The notes: generated from the letters alone by a model not told the origin. A stretch of 57,338 nt of DNA from Candidatus Auribacterota bacterium (GCA_026392035.1 JAPLCX010000054.1:1-57338); one strand, 5' to 3'. Positions 8,430-16,415 are shown, counted from the stretch's first letter. A program made the numbers and translations.

Positions 8430-9539
8430 CTATGCCCGGGCGCTCCCCCCCCTGATAAATTCCTGCATGTGTTCCCGTGCCTCGTTGTCGGACATCTGCT
8501 CTGGGGGGTGCTTCATGGCATAAGCGCAGACGCTGTGGAGCGGACCGCCAATCTTCCTCTCTCTCGCGATCTTACAGCAGCGGATGACGTCGATCGCGAC
8601 GCCGCCGCTGTTCGGGGAGTCTTCCACTGAAAGCCTGAGCTCGATGTTCAGGGGCACGGCGGCAAATCCTCTCCCCTCCATGCGGAGGAAGCAGACCTTG
8701 TTATCTTTTTGCCAGGGCACGTAATCCGAGGGGCCGATGTGAATATTGTCCGGTTCCAGCGGCGTCCGGAGCTGTGACTGGACGGCGTCGGTTTTGGAGA
8801 TGCGCTTTGATTTTAATCGGTCGTGATTGAGCATATTGAGAAAATCCGTGTTCCCGCCCGTGTTGAGCTGGTAGGTCCGGTCGAGCTTTACCCCGCGGTC
8901 CTCGAAGAGCTTCGTGAGCGTCCTGTGGACAATGGTCGCGCCCACCTGCGCTTTGATATCGTCACCGGCGATCGGTATCCCCCGATCGTGAAACTCCTTG
9001 GCCCACGCGGGGTCGGAGACAATAAAAACCGGCATGCAGTTGATGAAACTCACCCCCGTGTTGAGGCAGCAGCGGGCATAGAACTCGGTGGCCTTCTGGG
9101 CGCCGACGGGGAGATAGTTGAGGAGTATCTCTGCGCCGCTTTCCCTGATGAGCTTTTCCACATCGCAGGGCTTGGCATCAGAGGGGAGAAAAATTTTGTC
9201 CTCGTCATATTCCCTCATATGGGGGGAGAGGCCGTCGAGGAGAGGGCCGGCCTGGACGATGACCCTGCTCGGGGGCATGTCCGGGATGATCGTTTTTGTG
9301 CAGTTCGGCTTGGCGAAAATCGCCTCGTGGAGCGGTTGGCCGACCTTGCGCCTATCGATGTCAATTGCGGCGACCACCTCGATGTCCTTTGGCGTGTAGC
9401 CATGGATTTCCCAGTGCATGAGCCCCAGCGCGGTATCGTGTGCGGCATCGCTATTCCGACGGTAATACTCAATCCCCTGAATGAGAGAGCTCGCGCAGTT
9501 GCCCACACCGGCGATAGCGATTCGTATCGTGTTCGTCAA
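8430..9539 (-). CDS. ino1: Inositol-3-phosphate synthase (myo-inositol-1-phosphate synthase)
   Basis: A 369-aa protein with the N-terminal NAD-binding fingerprint GVGNCASSLIQG and conserved segments of the bacterial MIPS type (NTGGNTDFLNM, DYVPWQKDNKVC). The enzyme converts glucose 6-phosphate to inositol 3-phosphate. I start at TTG 9539: GGAG lies about 9 nt upstream, the length then matches the usual bacterial 360-370 aa, and a good promoter (9568-9596) lies upstream. A longer reading frame to 9596 would begin inside that promoter. Inositol phosphate may feed inositol lipids, consistent with the CDP-alcohol phosphatidyltransferase at 3358-4071, or compatible solutes. Confidence 0.93.
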   Translation of the reverse strand: MTNTIRIAIAGVGNCASSLIQGIEYYRRNSDAAHDTALGLMHWEIHGYTPKDIEVVAAIDIDRRKVGQPLHEAIFAKPNCTKTIIPDMPPSRVIVQAGPLLDGLSPHMREYDEDKIFLPSDAKPCDVEKLIRESGAEILLNYLPVGAQKATEFYARCCLNTGVSFINCMPVFIVSDPAWAKEFHDRGIPIAGDDIKAQVGATIVHRTLTKLFEDRGVKLDRTYQLNTGGNTDFLNMLNHDRLKSKRISKTDAVQSQLRTPLEPDNIHIGPSDYVPWQKDNKVCFLRMEGRGFAAVPLNIELRLSVEDSPNSGGVAIDVIRCCKIARERKIGGPLHSVCAYAMKHPPEQMSDNEAREHMQEFIRGGSARA

Positions 9540-9567
9540 AAGAGAGGTCTCCTTTCCGCAGAGCCCC

Positions 9568-9596
9568 AGTATACAACGCCGGAATATATCCCGCAA
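9568..9596 (-). promoter_or_regulatory. Predicted sigma70-type promoter for ino1
   Basis: On the minus strand TTGCGG (9596-9591) and TATACT (9573-9568) are separated by exactly 17 bp. Transcription would start near 9561, about 20 nt before the TTG start and its ribosome-binding site. Confidence 0.55.
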
Positions 9597-9735
9597 TAAA
9601 ATTATGATGCCATATGGGCGTTTTGCGCTGGTCTTTGTAAATATGAGTTGTTAAAATAGCCCACTTTCCCCTCTGCTCTATGTGTGAGGGGGGCTACGAC
9701 GTTACGCAGGCGCGACTTTTAATGTGAGGTGTGTG

Positions 9736-10404
9736 ATGCCGGTTATCGTGACTGAACACCCGCTCATCAGCGATTGTCTCGCTCACCTACGGAACCGTCG
9801 TACCGGCCCTTTGGAATTCCGCCAGTACCTCAGGCGCGCGGCACTGCTGCTCATCTGCGAAACGGTCAGGGATTTCCCTTTGAAGCGGGCAAGGATAACG
9901 ACGCCGCTCGGCCGGATCAGGGGCGAAGTGCTCGCAGACCCTCGCGTGGTGGCGGTGCCGATACTGAGGGCCGGCCTCGGAATGCTCGGGGCTCTCCTCG
10001 ACCTCTTCCCGGATGCAATCGTGGGCATGATCGGTCTCCGTAGGGATGAGAAGACATTCAGCCCCCGTGAGTATTACCATTCCCTGCCGGAGAATCTTTC
10101 AGGGGAGACAGCGATCATTCTCGATCCGATGCTCGCCACCGGCGGGTCTTTGCTCGCGGCGATCGCCCTGCTGAAAAAGAAAAAGGCGGGAGATATTCGT
10201 GCGGTCACACTCGTTGCCGCACCGGAGGGCGTGAGGCGTGTGGAGCGGCGTTATCCCGAGGTCAGGGTGCACACGGCGTCTATTGACGCGCGGCTCAACA
10301 AGAATGCCTATATCGTTCCCGGCATTGGCGACGCAGGCGACCGCATCTTCGGAACGGACAAATACTGTGTTGCACCACGGAGACACAAAGAACACGGAGA
10401 ATAG
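9736..10404 (+). CDS. upp: Uracil phosphoribosyltransferase
   Basis: A 222-aa protein that makes UMP from uracil and PRPP. Visible family features are VPILRAGLGM, the PRPP-binding loop ILDPMLATGGS and the uracil-binding region YIVPGIGDAGDRIFGT. Family members normally end about here. In this copy a 12-residue tail (CVAPRRHKEHGE) follows, encoded by a cacggagacac word-repeat element (10373 onward) that also supplies the stop codon. ATG 9736 with GAGGTG upstream is preferred to GTG 9724. Its position next to nucleobase-oxidising and -reducing genes fits pyrimidine salvage. Confidence 0.93.
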   Translation: MPVIVTEHPLISDCLAHLRNRRTGPLEFRQYLRRAALLLICETVRDFPLKRARITTPLGRIRGEVLADPRVVAVPILRAGLGMLGALLDLFPDAIVGMIGLRRDEKTFSPREYYHSLPENLSGETAIILDPMLATGGSLLAAIALLKKKKAGDIRAVTLVAAPEGVRRVERRYPEVRVHTASIDARLNKNAYIVPGIGDAGDRIFGTDKYCVAPRRHKEHGE

Positions 10405-10685
10405 CTTTCCCGGCAAGGAATAATAATGGATACACGCTCCCTCTCGTTATCTCTTTCGCTCTGTGTAAAAAGTCAAGCCGGTTATGTTGTTGTGTTTCCT
10501 GTCCTCCTCCCCGTACTACAAGTGTGCAAAACTTTTTTAATTTGAGAAAGTTTTTCGCTTGGTATTCGTAACTTTCTTTACCGTAGAATGTTGTGTTCAG
10601 TGAATTCAGTGTCCCTGCCCGCCGGCAGGCAGGTTCAGTGGTAAAAATTGGTTGCGGCCAACGGGCGCGCTGTGTCTCCGTGGTG
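10373..10685. repeat. Word-repeat inverted element spanning the upp-mocA gap
   Basis: CACCACGGAGACAC (10373-10386) is perfectly matched in inverse by GTGTCTCCGTGGTG (10672-10685). The left arm lies inside the 3-prime end of upp and the right arm ends 2 nt before the mocA start. The loop contains a second word type (gtgttcagtgaattcagtg) and the third copy of the 22-bp GC hairpin (10612-10633). Confidence 0.7.
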
Positions 10686-10687
10686 AA

Positions 10688-11281
10688 ATGCGAGTTATGT
10701 TATCTGCAATTGTTCTTGCGGCGGGAGAATCGAAAAGGATGGGGCGCCCCAAAGCGATTCTGGAATTTGGGGCGAGCACGTTCCTCGAGACGATCTGCGC
10801 CCGGCTCCGGGAGGCGCGGATGGATGAGGTGATCGTGGTGCTGGGCGCTCACGCCGATGAGGTGATGAGCGCAGTGCGCCTCCCACGGGCGAGGGTTGTA
10901 ATCAACAGAGAATTCAGTCGGGGCCAGCTCTCATCCCTTCAGTGCGGGTTGGGGGGGGTTGATGAGCGTTCTGCGGGCGCGCTCGTGGCGCTTGTGGATC
11001 ACCCCCTCGTCGCACCGTCCACATACCGGGGCTTGAGAGCGGCGTGGGAGAGTTCGCCGGAGAAGATAGCCGTCACGCGGTTCATGGGGAGGGGAGGGCA
11101 CCCGATTATTTTTCCGCGCGCGCTTTTCAGCGAGCTCATGGAGGCCCCGCCGGAGGTGGGGGCGCGCGCCGTCCTGATGAGGGATGCAGGTCGCGTGAGG
11201 TGGATCGGGTTTGACGATCCGGGCATTGTCGCCGATATTGACAGTCCGGAAGACTACAAAAAATTCGTTAAAATTGTTTAA
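10688..11281 (+). CDS. mocA: MobA-like NTP transferase, probable molybdenum cofactor cytidylyltransferase
   Basis: A 197-aa nucleotidyltransferase of the MobA/MocA fold: LAAGESKRMGRPK nucleotide-binding motif at the N-terminus, VALVDHPLV metal-binding Asp and GGHPIIF, which is characteristic of the MocA/YgfJ branch. MocA makes molybdopterin cytosine dinucleotide, the cofactor form of most bacterial xanthine-dehydrogenase-like enzymes. This fits the xdhC gene 54 bp downstream and the two hydroxylases in the window. Starts at 10688 and 10697 are both possible. The last residues (FVKIV) and the stop codon fall in a gttTAA-type word repeat. Confidence 0.85.
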   Translation: MRVMLSAIVLAAGESKRMGRPKAILEFGASTFLETICARLREARMDEVIVVLGAHADEVMSAVRLPRARVVINREFSRGQLSSLQCGLGGVDERSAGALVALVDHPLVAPSTYRGLRAAWESSPEKIAVTRFMGRGGHPIIFPRALFSELMEAPPEVGARAVLMRDAGRVRWIGFDDPGIVADIDSPEDYKKFVKIV

Positions 11282-11306
11282 GTCGTTTAAATCGTTAAAA
11301 TCGCCA
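11264..11306. repeat. Single-arm word repeat (cgttaaaa/gtttaa words) at mocA end
   Basis: About four imperfect copies of a tcgtttaaa-like word run across the mocA stop codon (TAA 11279-11281). No matching second arm is visible, unlike most other word elements here. Confidence 0.5.
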
Positions 11307-11334
11307 GACGTTATGGAAGGGGTGGGGGTAAAAC

Positions 11335-12135
11335 ATGGATGACGAACTGGATCTGTTCGAGAAGCTCGTCGAGGCGAAGAGGCGAGGCCGGAGCGTTGCG
11401 CTCGCGACCGTCGTCGCCACGCACAAGTCTTCTCCCCGCAAGGCGGGTGCGAGGATGCTCGTCTACGCTGACGGATCGATTGCGGGAACGATCGGGGGGG
11501 GCGTGCTCGAGGCGCTTGTGATCGGAGAGGCGAAGAAGGCCATCGCGGATGGCCGACCCATTAAAGTGGCGTACAGCCTCGATCCCCAAAACCCCGACAA
11601 CATCACCATGTGTTGCGGCGGGGAGATAGAGATTTTCATTGATGTGATTCGTGCTCATGCACCGCTGGTGATTTTCGGCGGAGGGCATGTTGGGGAGAAG
11701 ATCGCCCGCCTCGCGGAGCTCATCGGGATCCCCTATATAATTGCCGACGACCGAAAAGAGTACGCAAATCGGGAGCGCTTCCCTTCGGCCGCCGCGCTCC
11801 ATGCGGGCCCGTATGAGAAAGCCTTCGATACATTGCCGATAAGCAAAGAAACCTGCATAATGATCTGCACGCACGGTCATGCGCACGACCTGCTCTGCCT
11901 GCGGAAGGCGCTGGGGACCAGCGCCGCCTACATCGGCGTCATCGCGAGCAAAAATAAGGCACAACTGTTCCGTGAGCAGCTCGAGGAGGAGGGGATCAGC
12001 GTTGACGAGCGGGTGTACAGCCCTATCGGTCTTGACCTCGGCGACAGCTCGCCCGGACAGATTGCCCTGAGCGTGATGGCTGAGATCGTGAAGCTCATGT
12101 CCGGAGGCACCGGCGCCCACAAGCGCCTGGCGTGA
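11335..12135 (+). CDS. xdhC: XdhC/CoxI family molybdenum-hydroxylase maturation protein
   Basis: A 266-aa protein with both XdhC domains: the N-terminal XdhC_CoxI domain (about 10-80, with the SSPRKAGARM segment and the CCGG motif) and a C-terminal Rossmann domain beginning at VIFGGGHVGEKIA. XdhC proteins bind the molybdenum cofactor and help its sulfuration and insertion into xanthine-dehydrogenase-type enzymes. Adjacent to mocA upstream and, after an inserted AT-rich segment, to the moaD-like gene and hydroxylase subunits, so it most likely serves those enzymes. ATG 11335 follows a GGGGTGGGGG purine stretch. Confidence 0.9.
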   Translation: MDDELDLFEKLVEAKRRGRSVALATVVATHKSSPRKAGARMLVYADGSIAGTIGGGVLEALVIGEAKKAIADGRPIKVAYSLDPQNPDNITMCCGGEIEIFIDVIRAHAPLVIFGGGHVGEKIARLAELIGIPYIIADDRKEYANRERFPSAAALHAGPYEKAFDTLPISKETCIMICTHGHAHDLLCLRKALGTSAAYIGVIASKNKAQLFREQLEEEGISVDERVYSPIGLDLGDSSPGQIALSVMAEIVKLMSGGTGAHKRLA

Positions 12136-12180
12136 ACGTCGCCTAGAGGTAGGCACTAAATGACTGAAGGAGTAGCCCTT

Positions 12181-12399
12181 TTAAGCAAGGCTAACAGCCA
12201 TATATTCAGACAGGGAGCGAGATTCCGGAACGGGCAGCTTATCTTCTAGTAATCCCTTTATATGCATTTCAATAGCTTCATGCATATTGCGCTCGACTTC
12301 TTCTACGGTTTTACCAGTAGCAACGCAACCGGGTAAATCGGGTGAGTAAGCCGAGTAGTTCTTCGCTGCCTTTTCTATAACCACTAAATACCGATACAT
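12181..12399 (-). CDS. hicB: HicB-type antitoxin
   Basis: A 72-aa HicB-like protein with the family pattern of a short partial RNase H fold (YLVVIEKA, YSAYSPDLPGCVATGKTVEEV, NMHEAIEMHI). No extra DNA-binding tail is present. Its start lies 3 nt after the stop of the hicA frame, and its ribosome-binding site (AAAGGAAAGGAAG) is inside hicA, the normal toxin-first hicAB order. The toxin gene carries a nonsense codon, so this antitoxin may be an orphan kept by drift, by immunity to relatives, or by a use of its own. The AT-rich composition differs from the flanking Mo-enzyme genes. Confidence 0.88.
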   Translation of the reverse strand: MYRYLVVIEKAAKNYSAYSPDLPGCVATGKTVEEVERNMHEAIEMHIKGLLEDKLPVPESRSLSEYMAVSLA

Positions 12400-12402
12400 G
12401 GA

Positions 12403-12597
12403 TTACTTCCTTTCCTTTAATTGGGCCTGTTTTAAGATACTGTTCAGAGTTCCTGGCGCCAGATCATCGCCTGGATGTCCGGCAATGGTCACTCGACCTA
12501 ATTTGGCTGGATGTTTATATTGGCAATGACTTCCCTTTGTTTTTACAGGATACTAACCATCTGACTCTATCAATTTAATTATATCACGGACTTTCAT
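12403..12597 (-). pseudogene. hicA: hicA toxin gene with an in-frame amber codon
   Basis: The minus strand reads as a full-length HicA of 64 codons: MKVRDIIKLIESDG, then TAG (12555-12553), then YPVKTKGSHCQYKHP, and onward to a normal end LKERK. The TAG stands where HicA proteins have Trp, so a single TGG-to-TAG change explains it. The rest of the frame is intact and the RNA-cleaving His of GSH is kept, although the next residue is Cys where Arg or His is usual. The ATG abuts the TGA of the upstream nuclease-like gene. The toxin is probably inactive; readthrough or reinitiation would give a different outcome. Confidence 0.85.
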
Positions 12598-13428
12598 TCA
12601 CTTTATTTGTTTTAGTAAAGACCGCAATTCTAGAACAGGTTTCGGAAAATCATGCCAGCGATTCTCCCAGCATACTAAACGATCAAAAGAATCTAGCGGA
12701 TGATTCCAATTTGAGCGCGACAAGATATACTTTAATTCTACCTTAAACTCGCAATTTTTCCGATCATCATAGCATACAGCGTCGATACCCTTGCCTTTGT
12801 TCAATTCGAGAATCTGCCATGGAATAATTCCTTTAGCACATAGTATAGAAAATAGTGCGATTACCCCCGATTCATCTTGTGGGGCATAAGGAAATCCCTC
12901 CATCCCTGTTCTCTCCCATTTCTTTCTCCTTGTCCTTTGAGGTATTGGGGGAATCGCCCGCGCTTGCTCCTTAATTGGTTCGTAATGCTCTTCCTTGGGT
13001 GCCTGATTATCTTCTTTTGGCTTCTCGGCAGCAGGTTTTATCTTCAAAGAAGCTGGCAATCTGACTTTGCCTTGTAGAATAGCGTTTTCGATAAATACTC
13101 CTAAGGTCAACCAGCGCTTTTTGGGAAACCACAACTTGAATTTCTTTTGTTCTAGGGTCTTTGGGAATCTGCCGAGCTGATTAATCGCTTCCTGGAGACG
13201 GACAAAATATATTTCATCAGGGATGAATTTATTTCTTATCTTCGGCTTGTAACCGGCCTTTGTACAGTAGGCCGACCATGTTATTCCGCCTTCCCGAATT
13301 TGATAATCAGAAAACTGTGCTCCATGATTGAGATAGTCCCGCTTGCCGAGTTCATCGCCTGGTTTTAACCCGATATTGCGAGCAACTCTTCGAATATCAT
13401 CTACAATTTCCTGTTTCACAATTGACAT
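12598..13428 (-). CDS. Putative nuclease with homing-endonuclease-associated repeats
   Basis: A 276-aa protein I recognise only by features. Residues about 15-110 contain two stretches like the DNA-binding 'homing endonuclease associated repeat' (SAYCTKAGYKP..IP and INQLGRFPKTLEQKKF). A Lys/Pro/Glu-rich linker follows (130-170). The C-terminal domain has GID216 followed by E227-F-K229 and NHPLDSFDRLVCWEN. This D...ExK pattern is compatible with a PD-(D/E)XK nuclease, and the NHPLDxxDxxVCW motif recurs in restriction-like proteins. The stop TGA is directly followed by the hicA ATG, so the three genes form one unit. The AT-rich composition suggests transfer. Role in defence or element mobility is inference. 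Confidence 0.6.
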   Translation of the reverse strand: MSIVKQEIVDDIRRVARNIGLKPGDELGKRDYLNHGAQFSDYQIREGGITWSAYCTKAGYKPKIRNKFIPDEIYFVRLQEAINQLGRFPKTLEQKKFKLWFPKKRWLTLGVFIENAILQGKVRLPASLKIKPAAEKPKEDNQAPKEEHYEPIKEQARAIPPIPQRTRRKKWERTGMEGFPYAPQDESGVIALFSILCAKGIIPWQILELNKGKGIDAVCYDDRKNCEFKVELKYILSRSNWNHPLDSFDRLVCWENRWHDFPKPVLELRSLLKQIK

Positions 13429-13462
13429 TATAGCTCATATGTAGGCCGTTTGCAGTCGTGGA

Positions 13463-13491
13463 TTGAAAATTAGACTGTGCTGGGATATACT
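13463..13491 (+). promoter_or_regulatory. Predicted sigma70-type promoter for the moaD-xdh operon
   Basis: TTGAAA (13463-13468) and TATACT (13486-13491) with a 17-bp spacer, about 28 nt upstream of the moaD-like start codon. Transcription would run into the hydroxylase genes and diverge from the nuclease-hicA-hicB unit. Confidence 0.6.
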
Positions 13492-13518
13492 ATTGCCTCG
13501 TCGGAGAGATAGCTGGTT

Positions 13519-13746
13519 ATGATAATAACCGTTTCACTTTTTGGTGAGTATAGAAAATACGCCCGCGAGGCAGAGTTCGAGATCGAGATACCCGAGCAGG
13601 GGACCGCGCTCACCATCGTTGAGAAGCTAGGCATACCGCGCTCTCCATCGCTCTGGGTGCTCGTGGATGGGAAGCGCGCATCGCTTGATCATGAATTACA
13701 TGAAGGGAGCAGGGTTTCGTTCTTCCAACCAGTGGGCGGGGGCTAA
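13519..13746 (+). CDS. MoaD/ThiS family small sulfur-carrier-like protein
   Basis: A 75-aa ubiquitin-like protein with the MoaD/ThiS pattern and the C-terminal tail PVGGG, whose terminal Gly is the site of adenylation and thiocarboxylation in the family. Classical MoaD brings sulfur to molybdopterin synthase. Because it is encoded directly in front of the hydroxylase subunits, it may be a dedicated sulfur donor for the Mo centre or for this cofactor pool. A second such gene accompanies the second hydroxylase (38714-38950). No moaE or moeB is visible in the window. Confidence 0.8.
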   Translation: MIITVSLFGEYRKYAREAEFEIEIPEQGTALTIVEKLGIPRSPSLWVLVDGKRASLDHELHEGSRVSFFQPVGGG

Positions 13747-13752
13747 TATTTT

Positions 13753-13817
13753 TGTAGGGGCTGGATTTATCCAGCCCGCAGTGATAAGGAACGGGCGTGA
13801 TGAATCACGCCCCTACG
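13753..13817. repeat. TGTAGGGG-capped palindromic repeat, copy 3
   Basis: tgtagggg (13753-13760) and ccccta (13810 onward) frame two small hairpins, GGCTGGATTTATCCAGCC and GGGCGTGATGAATCACGCCC. It occupies most of the gap between the moaD-like gene and the hydroxylase large subunit and may act as an mRNA-stabilising or attenuating hairpin. Confidence 0.65.
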
Positions 13818-13840
13818 GGTAGTGCACAAGAAGGTTTGTC

Positions 13841-16117
13841 ATGGGCACATACAAATATATCGGCAAGAGAATCGCGAGGATTGACGCCAGGCCGAAGGTT
13901 GATGGGAGCTTGAAGTATCCCTCCGACCTCTACGTGGAGGGTATGATCTGGGGCAGGGTGCTCAGGGCGAGATATCCTCACGCGCTCATCAAGTCGATCG
14001 ACACCTCTGAGGCGGAGCGGTTGCCCGGTGTGGTGGCGGTGCTCACGCACAAAGACATACAGGGTTCCAATCGGTTCGGCATCGAGCGCCAGGATCAACC
14101 GGTGCTCTGCGAGGACAGGGTCCGCTATGTCGGGGACGCGGTGGCGCTCGTGGGCGCTGAGACAAAAGAGATCGCCGAAGAGACGCTCAGCCTGATCAAA
14201 GTTGACTACGAACAACTTCCTCTGGTCGATGATCCACGAAGGGCCCTGGAGAAAGATACAATCAAACTTCACGAGAAGGGGAATATCGTCCACGAGCTCC
14301 ACTTCACGCGCGGCGATATACAGAAGGGTTTTTCTCAAGCGGATGTCATTGTCGAGAACACGTACTCAATGCAGATGATGGACCACGCCTTCCTGGAGAC
14401 CGAGGCGGGCCTCGCCTATGTTGACATGGACGGCGTACTCACCATTCACTCCTGCGGCCAGTACGCATTCAGAGACGTGACACAGATAGCCCGGGCGCTC
14501 GACCACCCTCCGGAAAAAATACGGATGATCGAACCATACACCGGCGGCGCGTTCGGCGGCAAGGACGAGGTGACCGTCCAGATACTCCTGGCCCTGCTGG
14601 CGCTAAAGACGGGCAGGCCGTCGAAGATCTGGTTCGGGCGGGAGGAGCACTTCATCTCGTGCACGCACCGCCATCCCGTAGAAATGAGGGTGAAGACGGG
14701 CGCCACGAGGGGAGGAAAGCTCATCGCCCATGAGGTGTGGGCACTTCAGGATGGGGGTGCCTACGCGAGCCTGAGCGGGCCGGTGCTCTGCCTGGTGGTC
14801 GAGCACTGCTGCGGCCCGTACCTGATTCCCAACCTCAAGGTGGATGGCTGGGCGGTCTATACCAACAATGGCATGAGCGGAGCGTTCAGGGGATTCGGGG
14901 CCACGCAAGCCCACGTGGCGATGGAATCGCAGATGAATATCCTGGCGGAGAAACTGGGTATGGATCCACTCTCCCTGCGGGCCAGGAATGTGATCAGGCG
15001 AGGGGACATATTCGGCATCGGCCAGGATATGGTCATGGCGTTCGGGGTCGACAAGTCGCTGGAGAAGGCGATGGAGCACCCACTCTGGAAGGGGCGCGAG
15101 CGCCTCAAGCGTGAGGTCAATGACGGCAGCGTGAATAACAGATGGAAGAGGCGCGGGATCGGCGTCGCGTGCTCCTTCCAGGGGAGCGGCCTCGGGAAGG
15201 GGTTGCCGGACTACGCCGCCACCACGCTCGAGTTGAACACGGACGGATCGATCAATCTTTTCCAGGGCACGATAGAGATCGGGCAGGGGAGCTACACGGG
15301 GATCGCCCAGGTAGCGGCTGAGATCCTTGATGTGCCCCTCGATCGGATCCACTTCGTAGGCGGCGACACAAAAAAGACGCTGGATTCGGGGACAACAACG
15401 GCCTCCCGGGTCATGTATGCCGCGGGCAAGGCGACACTTCTCGCGGCGAGAGAAATGATACGGAGGTTGAAAGAAGAGGCGGCGAAGAAACTGAACGTGT
15501 CTCCTGACATGCTGGTCGTGGAGGAAGAGGCAATCCGCGTCAAAGGAGGAAAACAATCCTTAACGTACCACGAAGTCGCAGGTGCGCTCAAGGAGCCGCT
15601 CAAGGCGGAAGGGGTATTCAATATTCCTCTCGCGGACAAGGAGTTTTCAATCGGTCTTCCCCACCTTGTATTCTGCTCCAACACGCAGATCGTACTCCTC
15701 GACGTCGATACCCTGACGGGTGAGGTGGAGGTGAAGAAAGTTGTGGCGATCCCCGACTGCGGGACAGTCATCAACCCATTGAATGTGGAGGGGCAGAGTG
15801 AGGGAGGGATTGTCATGGGGATGGGGTACGCGCTCTATGAAGAGAATCTGCTCGAGAAGGGGTATTTCAAAAATACCAGCCTCTCCACGTATATCCTCCC
15901 CTCGAGCTGGGAGGCCCCCGAGGTGGAAACCTGCCCCGTGGAGGTGCCTGAGGAATCGGGCCCGTTTGGCGCGAGGAGCGTCGCCGAGGTGGTGACCACG
16001 CCGACCGCCCCCGCCATACTCAACGCGCTCTATGACGCGATCGGCGTCAGGTTCACGGAGCTGCCGGTGACGCCGGAGAAGATAATCGCGGCGCTGGCAG
16101 AGAAAAAGCAAGATTGA
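13841..16117 (+). CDS. Xanthine-dehydrogenase-family molybdopterin-binding subunit (hydroxylase 1, large)
   Basis: A 758-aa large subunit with the N-terminal aldehyde oxidase/xanthine dehydrogenase a/b hammerhead domain, then the Mo-cofactor-binding domain. GGAFGGKDE is the Q/F-side cofactor loop and GPFGARSVAE ends in the presumed catalytic Glu, E716. The subunit carries the Mo centre that hydroxylates an aromatic N-heterocycle or aldehyde. Gene order large - 2Fe-2S - FAD (13841-17731) gives a complete enzyme. The ssnA-like deaminase and DPD-like reductase nearby make a purine- or pyrimidine-type substrate likely, but the substrate is not readable. AGAAGG precedes ATG 13841. Confidence 0.92.
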   Translation: MGTYKYIGKRIARIDARPKVDGSLKYPSDLYVEGMIWGRVLRARYPHALIKSIDTSEAERLPGVVAVLTHKDIQGSNRFGIERQDQPVLCEDRVRYVGDAVALVGAETKEIAEETLSLIKVDYEQLPLVDDPRRALEKDTIKLHEKGNIVHELHFTRGDIQKGFSQADVIVENTYSMQMMDHAFLETEAGLAYVDMDGVLTIHSCGQYAFRDVTQIARALDHPPEKIRMIEPYTGGAFGGKDEVTVQILLALLALKTGRPSKIWFGREEHFISCTHRHPVEMRVKTGATRGGKLIAHEVWALQDGGAYASLSGPVLCLVVEHCCGPYLIPNLKVDGWAVYTNNGMSGAFRGFGATQAHVAMESQMNILAEKLGMDPLSLRARNVIRRGDIFGIGQDMVMAFGVDKSLEKAMEHPLWKGRERLKREVNDGSVNNRWKRRGIGVACSFQGSGLGKGLPDYAATTLELNTDGSINLFQGTIEIGQGSYTGIAQVAAEILDVPLDRIHFVGGDTKKTLDSGTTTASRVMYAAGKATLLAAREMIRRLKEEAAKKLNVSPDMLVVEEEAIRVKGGKQSLTYHEVAGALKEPLKAEGVFNIPLADKEFSIGLPHLVFCSNTQIVLLDVDTLTGEVEVKKVVAIPDCGTVINPLNVEGQSEGGIVMGMGYALYEENLLEKGYFKNTSLSTYILPSSWEAPEVETCPVEVPEESGPFGARSVAEVVTTPTAPAILNALYDAIGVRFTELPVTPEKIIAALAEKKQD

Positions 16118-16150
16118 TTATCACCACGGAACCACGGAGATTAACGTTCG

Positions 16151-16387
16151 GCACAGATAAACACAGATAAACACAGATGGACACAGATGGACACAGATAA
16201 TGGGAACAGGATGGACGGGGATGGCCACGGATTGAGTGGAGAGGGGAACCACTGCAGAGAAAGACATAACCACTGAAGACACTGAAGGCACTGAAAGATT
16301 CAAACAAACGGTACCTCAGTGTATTCAGTGTTTTCAGTGGTGAGAAATAATCTGTGTTTATCCGTGCGAATCTGTGTTCATCTGTGG
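16151..16387. repeat. Nested word-repeat hairpin (acacagatNN outside, cactgaagN inside)
   Basis: The outer left arm (16151-16199) is five copies of a strict 10-bp word acacagatNN, and the outer right arm (16351-16387) its complement. Inside lie three 9-bp cactgaagN words (16270-16296) and their complement (16315-16340). It fills the 298-bp gap between the large and Fe-S subunit genes of one operon. No gene is visible in the gap. Confidence 0.8.
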
Positions 16388-16415
16388 TTCACCTTGAATG
16401 CAGAGAAAAAAGGAA

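Noticed and set aside
9540-9596. 19-codon N-terminal extension of ino1
   Set aside because: It would lie within and upstream of the best promoter and of the GGAG ribosome-binding site, and it is not needed for the usual family length.
14603-15556. 317-aa reading frame antisense to the hydroxylase large subunit
   Set aside because: Shadow frame; the plus-strand gene is complete and conserved throughout.
16151-16199. CRISPR array
   Set aside because: The five 10-bp words are too short and have no spacers; the arms are inverted word tracts, not direct repeats with unique spacers.
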